A stretch of 64,000 bases of DNA. Origin: VRUE01 sp963729995 (GTDB taxonomy: Bacteria; Actinomycetota; Thermoleophilia; Solirubrobacterales; 70-9). The first letter of the stretch is position 1. Each line of letters starts with the position of its first letter. Of the stretch, positions 40,624-50,281 are shown in pieces. Both the position numbers and the translations under genes were made by a program. Where the stretch lies: positions 992,001 to 1,056,000 of the forward strand of contig CAVSPF010000003.1 of NCBI GenBank assembly GCA_963729995.1, written 5' to 3'. The notes under the pieces are model-generated. The model was not told the DNA's origin. It did no database searches and saw only the letters and a program-made list of their open reading frames with translations.

Positions 40624-41349
40624 TCAGGCCGCGGGGCGCAGGCGCACATGTGCGTGGTGCTCGAGTATCTCCCCGATGGCACGCTCGGCCTGGCGCAACG
40701 TTCGCTCGTCGGCAGCGGGCACGTCGGCCATCGGCCTGGAGATCGCCTCCACCATGAACCGGTGCGCCTCTTCCGAGAGGGCAAACGACCCCGCCTCGCA
40801 ACTCGCACAGACGACGCCACCGGCGGCGCCGGAGAAGCCGCTGAGGTGCTCCGCCTCCCCGCAGCGCGCGCAGGCTGCCAGCTCGGGCGCAAAGCCGGCG
40901 GCGAGCGCCAGCTTGAGACGGAAGGAGAGCGCCGCCTCCAGTGCCGCCGCCCGCTCGACGGACGGGTCGTCGAGCATCGCCAGGTAACGGCAGAGCAGGT
41001 TGTAGGCAGGTGGGTTCGGCTCGGCGGAGTCGAGCAGCCGCAGCACCGCATCGCAGGCGCGAGCGCCTGCACCAAGGGCCGGCCCAGACGAGCGCAGCCG
41101 CGGGTAGCCGTCGACCGTGGCAGCGCTGGTCACCGTGAGCAGCTCGCCGCGGCCTTCGTGCAGCAGCAGGTTCAGCCGAAAGAACGGCTCCAGCCGCCCG
41201 CCAAAGCGGGACCTCGGCCGGCGCACCCCCTTCGCGATCGCTCCGATCCGCCCTCGCACCGCCGAGTAGAGGTGGAGGATGCGGTCCGCCTCGCCATAGC
41301 GGATGCTGCGCAGGACGACCGCCTCCGTCTTCAGTGTCGTTCCGGCCAC
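40624..41349 (-). CDS. recO: DNA repair protein RecO
   Basis: A 241-residue RecO. The N-terminal OB fold starts TEAVVLRSIRYGEADRILHL; the helical middle follows, and zinc ligands are CARCG and CASC near 150-180. It loads RecA onto gaps with RecFR. GTG at 41349 lies 7 bases after the fpg stop, fixing the start. The downstream dgt gene begins 17 bases later. Confidence 0.95.
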   Translation of the reverse strand: MAGTTLKTEAVVLRSIRYGEADRILHLYSAVRGRIGAIAKGVRRPRSRFGGRLEPFFRLNLLLHEGRGELLTVTSAATVDGYPRLRSSGPALGAGARACDAVLRLLDSAEPNPPAYNLLCRYLAMLDDPSVERAAALEAALSFRLKLALAAGFAPELAACARCGEAEHLSGFSGAAGGVVCASCEAGSFALSEEAHRFMVEAISRPMADVPAADERTLRQAERAIGEILEHHAHVRLRPAA

Positions 41350-41356
41350 GAGGGCC

Positions 41357-42277
41357 CTAAGTTGACCGACGCGCCGGACGGCTGCGACGCCGGCGCGGCC
41401 TGCGCCGCAGCCGCACCTGACAGCCCGGGCAGTAGTAGGTCGACCTCCCCCCGACGACGATTCGCGCGATCGTTCCATCGCAGCGCGGGCACTGCTCGCC
41501 CTCGCGGGTGTGAACGAGGAACTCGTCCTGCATCCTGCCCCGCTCCCCGCGCCCGTCGCGGTAGTCGTCGATCGACGCTCCGCCGCCGTCGATCCCAGCC
41601 TCCAGCGCGGCGACGATCGCCTCGCGCAGCGCCTCGAGGTGCTCGGGGCGCATCGAGCCGGCCGGCGAGAGGGGATGCAGCCGCGCCCGGAACAGCGCCT
41701 CGTCCGCATAGATGTTGCCGACCCCTGCGATCTGGGACTGGTCGAGCAGAAAGGACTTGAGCGGTGCGGTGCGCGCGGCGGCGAGCTCGCCCAGCGCCTC
41801 CGCGGTGAAGCCGTCCGAGAGTGGCTCGATCCCGAGCCGCGCGAAGCGCGCATCAAGGCCGGCGTCGTCGATGAGGAACGCCTCGCCGAACCGACGGGGA
41901 TCCGTAAACCACAGCTCACTCCCGCCGGCGAGCGTGAAGCGAGCGCGCAGATGGGCCTCCGAGGTCGAGCGCTCCCCCTCGTACAGCCGCCTGCCCTCGG
42001 AGGGATCGAGCGCACCGCCGTCCTCGACCAGGATCAGGTTCCCGGTCATCCGCAGGTGCATGACAAGCGTCTGCCCGCCGTCGAGATCCAGCAGCAGGTA
42101 CTTGCCGCGCCGGCTCAGGCCCTCGATCGTCCGCCCGCCCACGGCCGCTTCGAGCTCGGCCGGCGGCACCGGGCGGCACCAGCGCTCGTCGAGCACCTCC
42201 AGCCGCTCGATCCGCCGCCCGGCCAGCTCCGGATCGAGCTGGCGGCAGATTGTCTCGACCTCGGGCAGCTCGGGCAT
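41357..42277 (-). CDS. mutM: formamidopyrimidine-DNA glycosylase (MutM/Fpg)
   Basis: A 306-residue base-excision glycosylase. Pro2-Glu3 (PELPEVET) form the catalytic N-terminus; the helix-two-turn-helix QSQIAGVGNIYADE and the C-terminal zinc finger CPRCDG...YYCPGCQ are intact. It removes 8-oxoguanine and opened purines and nicks the backbone. A basic Arg-rich tail (about 25 residues) extends beyond the zinc finger. It is encoded between xerD and recO. Confidence 0.96.
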   Translation of the reverse strand: MPELPEVETICRQLDPELAGRRIERLEVLDERWCRPVPPAELEAAVGGRTIEGLSRRGKYLLLDLDGGQTLVMHLRMTGNLILVEDGGALDPSEGRRLYEGERSTSEAHLRARFTLAGGSELWFTDPRRFGEAFLIDDAGLDARFARLGIEPLSDGFTAEALGELAAARTAPLKSFLLDQSQIAGVGNIYADEALFRARLHPLSPAGSMRPEHLEALREAIVAALEAGIDGGGASIDDYRDGRGERGRMQDEFLVHTREGEQCPRCDGTIARIVVGGRSTYYCPGCQVRLRRRPRRRRSRPARRST

Positions 42278-42289
42278 CGCCCGGTTCTA

Positions 42290-43255
42290 TCAGGCGCTGG
42301 CGCGGGGGTGGGCGCTGAAGTAGACCTCCTTCAGGCGGTCGCCCGAGAGGTGCGTATAGAGCTGGGTGGTGGCGATGTCGGCGTGGCCGAGCATCTCCTG
42401 CACGGCGCGCAGGTCACAGCCGCCGGCGAGCAGATGGGTGGCGAAGGTGTGGCGCAGCGTGTGGGGGCTCATCCGCCCCGCCAGGCCCGCGGCCCGGGCG
42501 TGGCGCTGGACGATCTTGTAGAGCCCCTGGCGGGTGAGCGGGCCGCCGCGAAAGTTGAGAAAGAGCTTCGCCTCGTGGCGCTCGCCGACCAGCTTCGGCC
42601 TGCCGCCGCGCAGGTAGCCGGCGATCGCCGCGATCGCCTTGCGGCCGAGCGGCACCAGCCGTTCCTTGGAGCCCTTGCCGCGCGCGCGCAGGAATCCCTG
42701 GCGCAGGTCGAGGTCGGACAGCTCCAACCCAATCGTCTCCGAGGCGCGCAGCCCGCACGCATACATCACCTCCAGCAGGGCTCGGTCGCGCAGCGTCGTC
42801 GGCTCGTCGCCACGCGGCGAGGCGAGCAGCTTCTGCACCTCGGCGTAGTTGAGGACCTGGGGAAGCTTCCTGGCGCGCCGGGGGGCGCTCAGCGCCGCGG
42901 TCGGATCGTCGCCGATCAGCTCGTCGCGGCGCAGGTGCTTGTAGAACGACCGCAGGCAGGCCGCCTTGCGGTGGACCGTCGCGGCCGAGCAGGCGGGACG
43001 GCCGTTTCCCGTCGCCAGGTCGGCAAGGAAGTCGGAGATGTCGGCCGGTCGCGCGGCCAGCGCATCGAGATCCCGGTGGGCGAGGAACTCGCCGTACTGG
43101 AGCAGATCCGTGCGGTAGGCATTGAGCGTGTTGCGTGAGAGACCCCGCTCCAGCTCGAGATAGGAGAGGAAGTCGAGCACCAGGCCCTCGAAGCGAGGGT
43201 CAGCACCCGAGCCCGGGGGCACCGGGGCGGGCGGTGGCTTGACCGCGATCGCCAT
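42290..43255 (-). CDS. xerD: tyrosine recombinase XerD
   Basis: A 321-residue tyrosine recombinase. The SAM-like N-terminal domain is about 20-110; catalytic residues are Arg170, Lys194, His265, Arg268, His291 and Tyr300 (HTLRHTFATHLL; LGHADIATTQLYTH), all present. With XerC it resolves chromosome dimers at dif. ATG at 43255 is chosen; an upstream ATG three codons before is possible. It lies in the mycobacterial-type pyrG-xerD neighbourhood. Confidence 0.95.
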   Translation of the reverse strand: MAIAVKPPPAPVPPGSGADPRFEGLVLDFLSYLELERGLSRNTLNAYRTDLLQYGEFLAHRDLDALAARPADISDFLADLATGNGRPACSAATVHRKAACLRSFYKHLRRDELIGDDPTAALSAPRRARKLPQVLNYAEVQKLLASPRGDEPTTLRDRALLEVMYACGLRASETIGLELSDLDLRQGFLRARGKGSKERLVPLGRKAIAAIAGYLRGGRPKLVGERHEAKLFLNFRGGPLTRQGLYKIVQRHARAAGLAGRMSPHTLRHTFATHLLAGGCDLRAVQEMLGHADIATTQLYTHLSGDRLKEVYFSAHPRASA

Positions 43256-43280
43256 GTTGGCTGTTTCTCCCGCCCACCGG

Positions 43281-44345
43281 TCATCCCTTGCGACGCAAGG
43301 CGGCACCCGCGGCCAGCGGCGCAGCGAAGAAGAGCGGGTCCTCCTCCAGCGTGCGGCCCATCGTGCGTGCCGGGAGGCCACTCGCCGCGTAGCCCTCCAG
43401 GTCGACCGGCGCTTCGCGGAGACGGTGCCGCCGGCCACACGCCTCGACAAGTTGCGCGGTGGCCTCGGCAAGCTGCGCAGCTGCGATCGGTGCGCCGGCC
43501 GGCACCGGAACCTCGACACCCCCGAGCAGCATCCCCAACACGGTCAGCGTGTGGTGGCTGACGCCGCGGTGGCGCTTGCGCGGGTCGACCGCCGAGAGGC
43601 GAGGCGAGAGCAGCGTCGGCAGCCCCAGGGCAAGCGCTGCGTGCGCGGTGTCGAGCGCCGCCATCCCGCCGTGCCCGAGACGGGTGTCGGAGCCGATGAT
43701 GCCCGGGCCGGGACCGGCGATCGCCGCGTCCCAGCCGAGGCCGTTGGCGGCGGCGTCAAGCGCCCCGGCAACCGAGATCGCCTCGTGCTCGCCCCCGTAC
43801 GTGGGCGCCGCCGTGACGTGACCGCACAGCAGGCCCCGCTCGCGCAGCTGCCTCACGTCGCGGCTGAGCGATCCGGGGAGCGCGCCGCCGCCGGTCTGCA
43901 CGTAGCCGACCTTCAGCCCGGAGGCCGCCCGTGCCGCCGCCCAGGCAGCGGGCGCCAGGTGGCCGTGCAACGGCAGGACCAGCACCGGAACCGACGACCT
44001 CGCCCTCTCCGGTGCTCCTTTTGTACCCATATCGTCCATAAGGAGCACCGGGAGCTCGACCGGCTCGACGGCGTGCTGGAGCGAGGTGTAGTTGAGCTTC
44101 ATTACGTGCTCGTCCCCGCCGCCGCCCTGCAGCCCGCGGGTGAGGTTGACGTGCACGACGTCGAAGCCGCCCGACCCGAGCCTGTGGTCGAGCGCCTCGA
44201 CGTTGACGACGACCTCGTCGCCCTCCCGCATCTCGCCAAGCAGCTCGGTATCGGCCCAGGCCGCGCGCCGCGCGCCGCCCACGTCAACCGTCAGCGGCTC
44301 CTCGCTGACGATGACCCCGCGCCGCAGCTTGAGCCGGCCGCTCAC
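43281..44345 (-). CDS. DUF3866-family protein
   Basis: A 354-residue protein I assign to DUF3866, a family of unknown function found next to pyrG/xerD in actinobacteria. N-terminal beta-strand repeats (RGVIVSEEPLTVDVGGARR; VVHVNLTRGLQGGGGDEHVM) precede an alpha/beta core with LVLPLHGHLAPAAWAAAR and AIAGPGPGIIGSDTRLGHGG, which looks like a ligand or nucleotide loop. Residues near 99-113 (VLLMDDMGTKGAPER) come from an in-frame palindrome and probably are an inserted loop. The ATG overlaps the M20 peptidase stop by 4 bases. Confidence 0.8.
   Translation of the reverse strand: MSGRLKLRRGVIVSEEPLTVDVGGARRAAWADTELLGEMREGDEVVVNVEALDHRLGSGGFDVVHVNLTRGLQGGGGDEHVMKLNYTSLQHAVEPVELPVLLMDDMGTKGAPERARSSVPVLVLPLHGHLAPAAWAAARAASGLKVGYVQTGGGALPGSLSRDVRQLRERGLLCGHVTAAPTYGGEHEAISVAGALDAAANGLGWDAAIAGPGPGIIGSDTRLGHGGMAALDTAHAALALGLPTLLSPRLSAVDPRKRHRGVSHHTLTVLGMLLGGVEVPVPAGAPIAAAQLAEATAQLVEACGRRHRLREAPVDLEGYAASGLPARTMGRTLEEDPLFFAAPLAAGAALRRKG
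44009..44051. repeat. palindromic element D inside the DUF3866 gene
   Basis: CCGGTGCTCCTT (44009-44020) and AAGGAGCACCGG (44040-44051) are perfect 12-base arms around a 19-base loop. The loop read on the minus strand contains GATATGGGTACAA, sharing ATGGGTAC with the loops at 2937-2988 and 50205-50254. The arms differ from those copies, so the loop rather than the arms is shared. The frame of the gene is preserved. Confidence 0.75.
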
Positions 44346-45487
44346 TCAGCCCCCGGCGCGGGCGGGCCGGTGTCTTCCCCGGCCACCTCCTGCACGATCG
44401 CCTCGCAGACGTCGAGCATCGCGTCGAGGCTCCTCGCGGAGACGCTCTCGTCGGGCGTGTGGTTCGCCGTGGTGCCGTTGGCGAGCAGAACGCAGTCGAA
44501 CCCGGCGGCGATCAGAGCGTTGGCATCGCTGCCCCCTCCGGTGGAGGTCCGCCGCGGCTCGACGCCCGCCCGGAGCAAGCCCGCCTCGGCCAGGGCAAGT
44601 GAGCGAGACGACGGCGCGACCTCGTAACCGCGAAACAGCTCCTCGACCCGGACGTCGACGTCGCAATCGTGCTTGCTGGCGCCCCAGGTGCAGGCCTGCG
44701 TCAACGCGCCCGCCGCCTCGGCCGCTCGTTCCGGGTCGAGGCTGCGGGCCTCCGCGGTGATCCGGCAGTGTCCGGGGACCACGTTGCCGGACGTGCCGCC
44801 GGCGATCACACCGACGTTCGCGGTGGTGGTTTGGTCGAGCCGTCCCAGCTCCATCCGCGATATAGCCGCCGCGGCGGCGGCGATCGCGTTGCTCCCGTCC
44901 TCGGGCCGGATTCCGGCGTGGGCCTCGACCCCGGCAAAGTCGGCCACAACCTGCTGCTGGGTCGGGGATGCGACGATCACCTCCCCGATCGGGCTCGCAT
45001 GATCGACGACGAAGCCGCAGCCGGCGCGCAGGGCGCTCACGTCGAACGCCTTGGCGCCCCGCAGGCCCTGCTCCTCGGCGACCGTCAGCAGCAGCTCGAT
45101 GCCGACCGGCGGGGGCTCCACCGCGTGACGGGCCACCAGCTCCATGAGCACCGCCACCGCCGCCTTGTTGTCGGCGCCGAGGATCGTCTCGCCGCGGCTG
45201 CGGAAGACACCATCGTCGTTGACGACCTCGACCAGCCCCGCGTGGGGAACGGTGTCGATGTGAGCGCAGAACATCGCCCACCGGTCGGTTTGACCCGGCA
45301 ACCGGGCGAGGATGTTCCCGGCGCCGGCTCGCGCTGGCCCCGCCGCGTCGTCCTCGCTCACCTCGGCGCCGAGCGACCGCAGCTCGGCGGCAATCGTGTC
45401 GGCGACCTCGCGCTCCTCCCCCGTCGGGCTGCGAATCTCGCAGAGCCGAACGAAGGTCTCGTGCAGCCGTGAACTCTCCCCGCTCAC
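44342..45487 (-). CDS. M20-family metallopeptidase (PepT-like)
   Basis: A 381-residue zinc peptidase. Metal ligands are in FCAHIDTVPHAG, GADNKAAVAVLMEL and the catalytic EEQGLRGA; the dimerisation domain (about 175-285) includes VEAHAGIRPEDGSNAI. The C-terminal TGGGSDANAL and ANGTTANHTPDE supply the last ligand. It most resembles tripeptidase T-like enzymes. It lies between pyrG and DUF3866; no functional tie is known. Confidence 0.92.
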   Translation of the reverse strand: MSGESSRLHETFVRLCEIRSPTGEEREVADTIAAELRSLGAEVSEDDAAGPARAGAGNILARLPGQTDRWAMFCAHIDTVPHAGLVEVVNDDGVFRSRGETILGADNKAAVAVLMELVARHAVEPPPVGIELLLTVAEEQGLRGAKAFDVSALRAGCGFVVDHASPIGEVIVASPTQQQVVADFAGVEAHAGIRPEDGSNAIAAAAAAISRMELGRLDQTTTANVGVIAGGTSGNVVPGHCRITAEARSLDPERAAEAAGALTQACTWGASKHDCDVDVRVEELFRGYEVAPSSRSLALAEAGLLRAGVEPRRTSTGGGSDANALIAAGFDCVLLANGTTANHTPDESVSARSLDAMLDVCEAIVQEVAGEDTGPPAPGAE

Positions 45488-45508
45488 CTGGAACAGGCTA
45501 GAGACCGG

Positions 45509-47193
<1,685 letters not shown>

Positions 47194-47197
<4 letters not shown>

Positions 47198-48030
47198 GCT
47201 CTTCCAAGCGAGTCTAACCAGCGCAGTGGCGGAACCGATTCGATCGTCTTCGAGATCGACCGCAGCTCACCGTAGACGGTCAGCACCATGACGATGGCGA
47301 GGGCGATAAGTCGCCCGTTACCGCCGAGCGTCGTCAGCAGCCAGATCCCCGCGATCGCGCCGACGAGATTCGCGCCGGTGTCGCCGAGCATCGCCCGCTC
47401 GCGCAACGTGAACCAGGCCCCGACCGCGACCGGCCCAGCGAAGATCCCCAGCAGCTCGATCGGCGCAATCGTCCACGCACCGGCACAGAGGCCGGCGCCA
47501 AGCAGCGCCAGCACCTTCTCCGCCCGCCCCGGCCGCAGGTCGAGCAGATTGAAGAGATTGGTGGCGAGAATCAGCAGGGCGACGTCGGCCAGGTAGCGCC
47601 ACGACTCCAGGCCGCGACCGGAGACCACGTAGGCGGCGAGGGCGAGCGCACCAATCGCCTTGATCGCCCCGGTCGAGAGCCGCCCCTCGCGCAGCGCCTG
47701 CGCGTGGCCGCGCCATCCGCGCGGCGCGTCCCTCACCTCCCCCCGACCCAGCGAGTCGTCAAGGAAGCCGAGGAAGGCGACACCGATCAAGTAGGGGAGC
47801 CAGCGACGCAGCCCGGGGTCGAGCAGTTCGAGCGCGGCGCGATCGTCGAGGAAGGCCAGCGGGGCGAGCGCGACCAGCGCCGCGGTCGCGAGCACCGCGC
47901 CAAGCGGAAAGGCGAGCCGCGAGCCGCGGTAGTTCTCGCGCACCAGCCCGGCGTCGCGCAGCCCGCGCACGCCGGCGGGCAGCACCAGCAGGGCCACGGC
48001 GATCCCAACCGGGAACCCGATCCAGCTCAT
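47194..48030 (-). CDS. MraY/WecA-like phosphoglycosyl transferase
   Basis: A 278-residue polytopic membrane protein with about eight helices. Motifs of the polyprenyl-phosphate N-acetylhexosamine 1-phosphate transferase family are present in reduced form: FLDDSLG (catalytic Asp pair, about 92-97), NLFNLLDLRPGRAEKV (normally NxxNxxDGxxG) and MLGDTGANLVGA. The DG to LR change in the second motif is notable. It may add a sugar-phosphate to a lipid carrier for a wall polymer. Sits in the mctB-pyrG region, next to an envelope gene. Confidence 0.85.
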
Positions 48031-48896
48031 CTGGCGATCGGCGTCAGCAGGTCGGGGAGCAGGCGGTCGGCGGAGCCTTTGACGCCGAAGCTGCCCTCGG
48101 CGCCGAGCAGCGCGAAGACCGTCGCCAGCCGCCCGGCGACCCGATCGACGTCGTCGACGCTCGAGAGGCCGTTTGCCCGGAAGAAGGCGACCGAGGATAG
48201 TTCGGCGCCCGCCCCCTCGACGCCGACGGCCGGTGTCCGGGTCGCGGTGATGCCCCCCATCAGCGCCGACTCGAGCCGAGCAGCGAGGGCACGCTGCACC
48301 GGCCCCATCCCCTGCGGCTGGTCGCGGACGACGATCACACCGTCGAGTCCGCCGAAGTTGCCGCTGGCACGCGAGAAGAGCTGGCTGCGCACCAGTTCCA
48401 GCAGGGCGCCGCCTCGCACGAGCTGGCGCCCGACCCCGACGCCAAACGCGGTTTGCGTGCCGGGGTTGCGCGCGACGTCGGCAAGACGGGTCTTCGCGAG
48501 GTCACCAGCGAGGCCGCGGACGTCGACCGGCTCGCGCACCACCCCGACCCCGACCAGCTGCGCCCCGGTCGCCCCCAGGGCCTGCTCGATCGATCCCGAC
48601 ACGTTGCCCGGCAGCCCGCCCAGGGCGATGACCCCGATCCGCCGTCCCGACAGCCTGTCGTGGACCAGCACCGGGTAGACGCTTTCGCCGAACTCGTTGG
48701 CGCGCCCCAATTCCGCGCTGAGCTGGTCGGCGCGTTCGCGCGCGTCCTGGAGGTTGCCGACCAGGCTTTGCTCGAGGTTGCGGCGGGTGCCGGTCAAGGT
48801 TTCGCCGCCGAACTCGGCGCCGATCAGGATCCCGATCGCCAGGGCGAGGAACACCGCGATAAGCGATGTCGCATGGTAGCGCGCGCTGTAACCCAT
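48027..48896 (-). CDS. mctB: MctB-like copper transport/channel protein
   Basis: A 289-residue member of the MctB (Rv1698, DUF3186) family. One N-terminal transmembrane helix (about 10-28, SLIAVFLALAIGILIGAEFG) precedes a coiled-coil (LQDARERADQLSAELGRANE) and an alpha/beta domain with RIGVIALGGLPG. In mycobacteria it limits copper accumulation and is encoded with steA and pyrG, the same order as here. The name rests on synteny and the N-terminal signature. Confidence 0.88.
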   Translation of the reverse strand: MGYSARYHATSLIAVFLALAIGILIGAEFGGETLTGTRRNLEQSLVGNLQDARERADQLSAELGRANEFGESVYPVLVHDRLSGRRIGVIALGGLPGNVSGSIEQALGATGAQLVGVGVVREPVDVRGLAGDLAKTRLADVARNPGTQTAFGVGVGRQLVRGGALLELVRSQLFSRASGNFGGLDGVIVVRDQPQGMGPVQRALAARLESALMGGITATRTPAVGVEGAGAELSSVAFFRANGLSSVDDVDRVAGRLATVFALLGAEGSFGVKGSADRLLPDLLTPIAR

Positions 48897-48915
48897 GCGC
48901 GAAGGCTATTGGGCC

Positions 48916-48965
48916 GACGTGCCGGTGGTTAGAGACCATATGTGGCCGCTGACCAACGGCACGTC
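48916..48965. repeat. palindromic element B between steA and mctB
   Basis: GACGTGCCGGTGGTTAG (48916-48932) pairs with CTGACCAACGGCACGTC (48949-48965) with two mismatches around a 16-base loop containing CCATATG. The arms are those of the elements at 2937-2988 and 50205-50254. It is in the 75-base gap between steA (upstream in transcription) and mctB and would form a hairpin in the operon mRNA. Confidence 0.75.
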
Positions 48966-48971
48966 CAGGAG

Positions 48972-50162
48972 CTACGGGCCGAGCGAGATCTTGATCTTCA
49001 GCCAGATCAGCTGCGCCAAGTCGTTGAGCGCGGGCGACGTGATGACGACGATCGCCAGCAGGATCGCGAAGGCGACGAGGAAGACGGCGACCGGGCCGGC
49101 CCCGGAGCCCGGGTTGTAGAGACGGCTCACGCCCTTCGCGTCGACAAGCCTCTCGCCGATCCGCAGCCGGGTCAGGAAAGTCGACGACATGCCGCCGCGA
49201 TTGCGGTCGAGGAACTCGATCAGGTTGAAGTGGGCCCCGACGCTGACGATCAGGTCGGCGCCCTTCTCATAGACCATCAGCATTGCCACGTCCTCGCTGG
49301 TGCCGGCGGCGGGAACGAGCGTGTGCTCGACACCCATGGCCAGCAGCCGGTCGCGGCCCGGCGCCCGCCCGTCCGGGTAAGCGTGGACGATCAGCTCCGC
49401 CCCGCAGCGCAGCGCGGCGTCGCTGGCCGAGTCCATATCGCCGAGGATCACGTCCGGCTTGAGGCCCGCCTCCAGCGCCCCGTTGGCCCCACCGTCGACC
49501 GCGACCACAACCGGACGGACATTGCGGATGTAGGCGCGGAGCGCCTTCAGGTCGCGGCGGTGGCCGTCCCCACGGACGACGATCAACACATGGCGATCGC
49601 GAAACGACGTCCGGGTCGGCGGAAACTCGATGCTGCCGGTCAGCAGGTCGGTCTCCTGGCGGACGTGGGCAACCGTGTTCTCGACGAACTCGGAGAGAGC
49701 CTCGTTGACCCGCTCGCGCTGTTCGTCTTGACGCCGTTCCAGCTCGGCGACGCCGAGCACCTGCCCGCGGAGGATCTCCTGCCCGCCGGTGCTCATCACG
49801 CCGTCGGCAACCCCGACCAGGTCACCGTCTCGAAGCAGCTCGAATGGGTTGCCGTCGGAGGCATCGATCAGGGTCACGCCTGTGCGGACGAGGAGCAGCG
49901 GCCCGGCATTGGGGTAGCGGCCGTCGGAGGACGCCGACGCGTTCAGCACCACGCGTACACCGGTTGCGATCAGCTCCTCGGCGGCGATCCGATCGATGTT
50001 GACGTGGTCGATGACTGCGATGTCGCCGGGCCCGAGATGCTTCACGAGCTCCTTGGTGCGCCGCCCGAGCCTCACCGTTCCCCGGATCTCCCTGGCGACG
50101 GGCGCACCGTTACGACGCGACAGCAACCCGGGGAGGCGGCGGCGACTGGCGGCAATAGCCAC
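48972..50162 (-). CDS. steA: SteA-like divisome-associated protein
   Basis: A 396-residue protein of the SteA (Rv1697) family. An N-terminal domain (EIRGTVRLGRRTKELVKHL, IDHVNIDRIAAEELI) precedes a thiamin-pyrophosphokinase-like core (VAVDGGANGALEAGLKPDVI, then LGDMDSASDAAL) and one C-terminal transmembrane helix (about 362-382). In Corynebacterium SteA works with SteB in septal peptidoglycan and daughter-cell separation; here the steB place is taken by the mctB-like gene. Starts at GTG. Hairpin elements lie on both sides of the gene. Confidence 0.9.
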   Translation of the reverse strand: MAIAASRRRLPGLLSRRNGAPVAREIRGTVRLGRRTKELVKHLGPGDIAVIDHVNIDRIAAEELIATGVRVVLNASASSDGRYPNAGPLLLVRTGVTLIDASDGNPFELLRDGDLVGVADGVMSTGGQEILRGQVLGVAELERRQDEQRERVNEALSEFVENTVAHVRQETDLLTGSIEFPPTRTSFRDRHVLIVVRGDGHRRDLKALRAYIRNVRPVVVAVDGGANGALEAGLKPDVILGDMDSASDAALRCGAELIVHAYPDGRAPGRDRLLAMGVEHTLVPAAGTSEDVAMLMVYEKGADLIVSVGAHFNLIEFLDRNRGGMSSTFLTRLRIGERLVDAKGVSRLYNPGSGAGPVAVFLVAFAILLAIVVITSPALNDLAQLIWLKIKISLGP

Positions 50163-50204
50163 CCCGTGAGACTACCCCCTCCCCCCGCCACCGGCCGAAC
50201 GCCA

Positions 50205-50254
50205 GACGTGCCGCTGGTTAGCGGCCCCCATGGGTACTTAACCAACGGCACGTC
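50205..50254. repeat. palindromic element C between recN and steA
   Basis: GACGTGCCGCTGGTTA (50205-50220) and TAACCAACGGCACGTC (50239-50254) form a 16-bp stem with one mismatch around an 18-base loop holding CCATGGGTACT. It is the most regular copy. It lies in the 119-base recN-steA gap and is flanked by CCGGGG on one side; no T-run follows on either strand. Confidence 0.8.
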
Positions 50255-50281
50255 CCGGGGTCCGGAGGAATGGGTGGGCCC

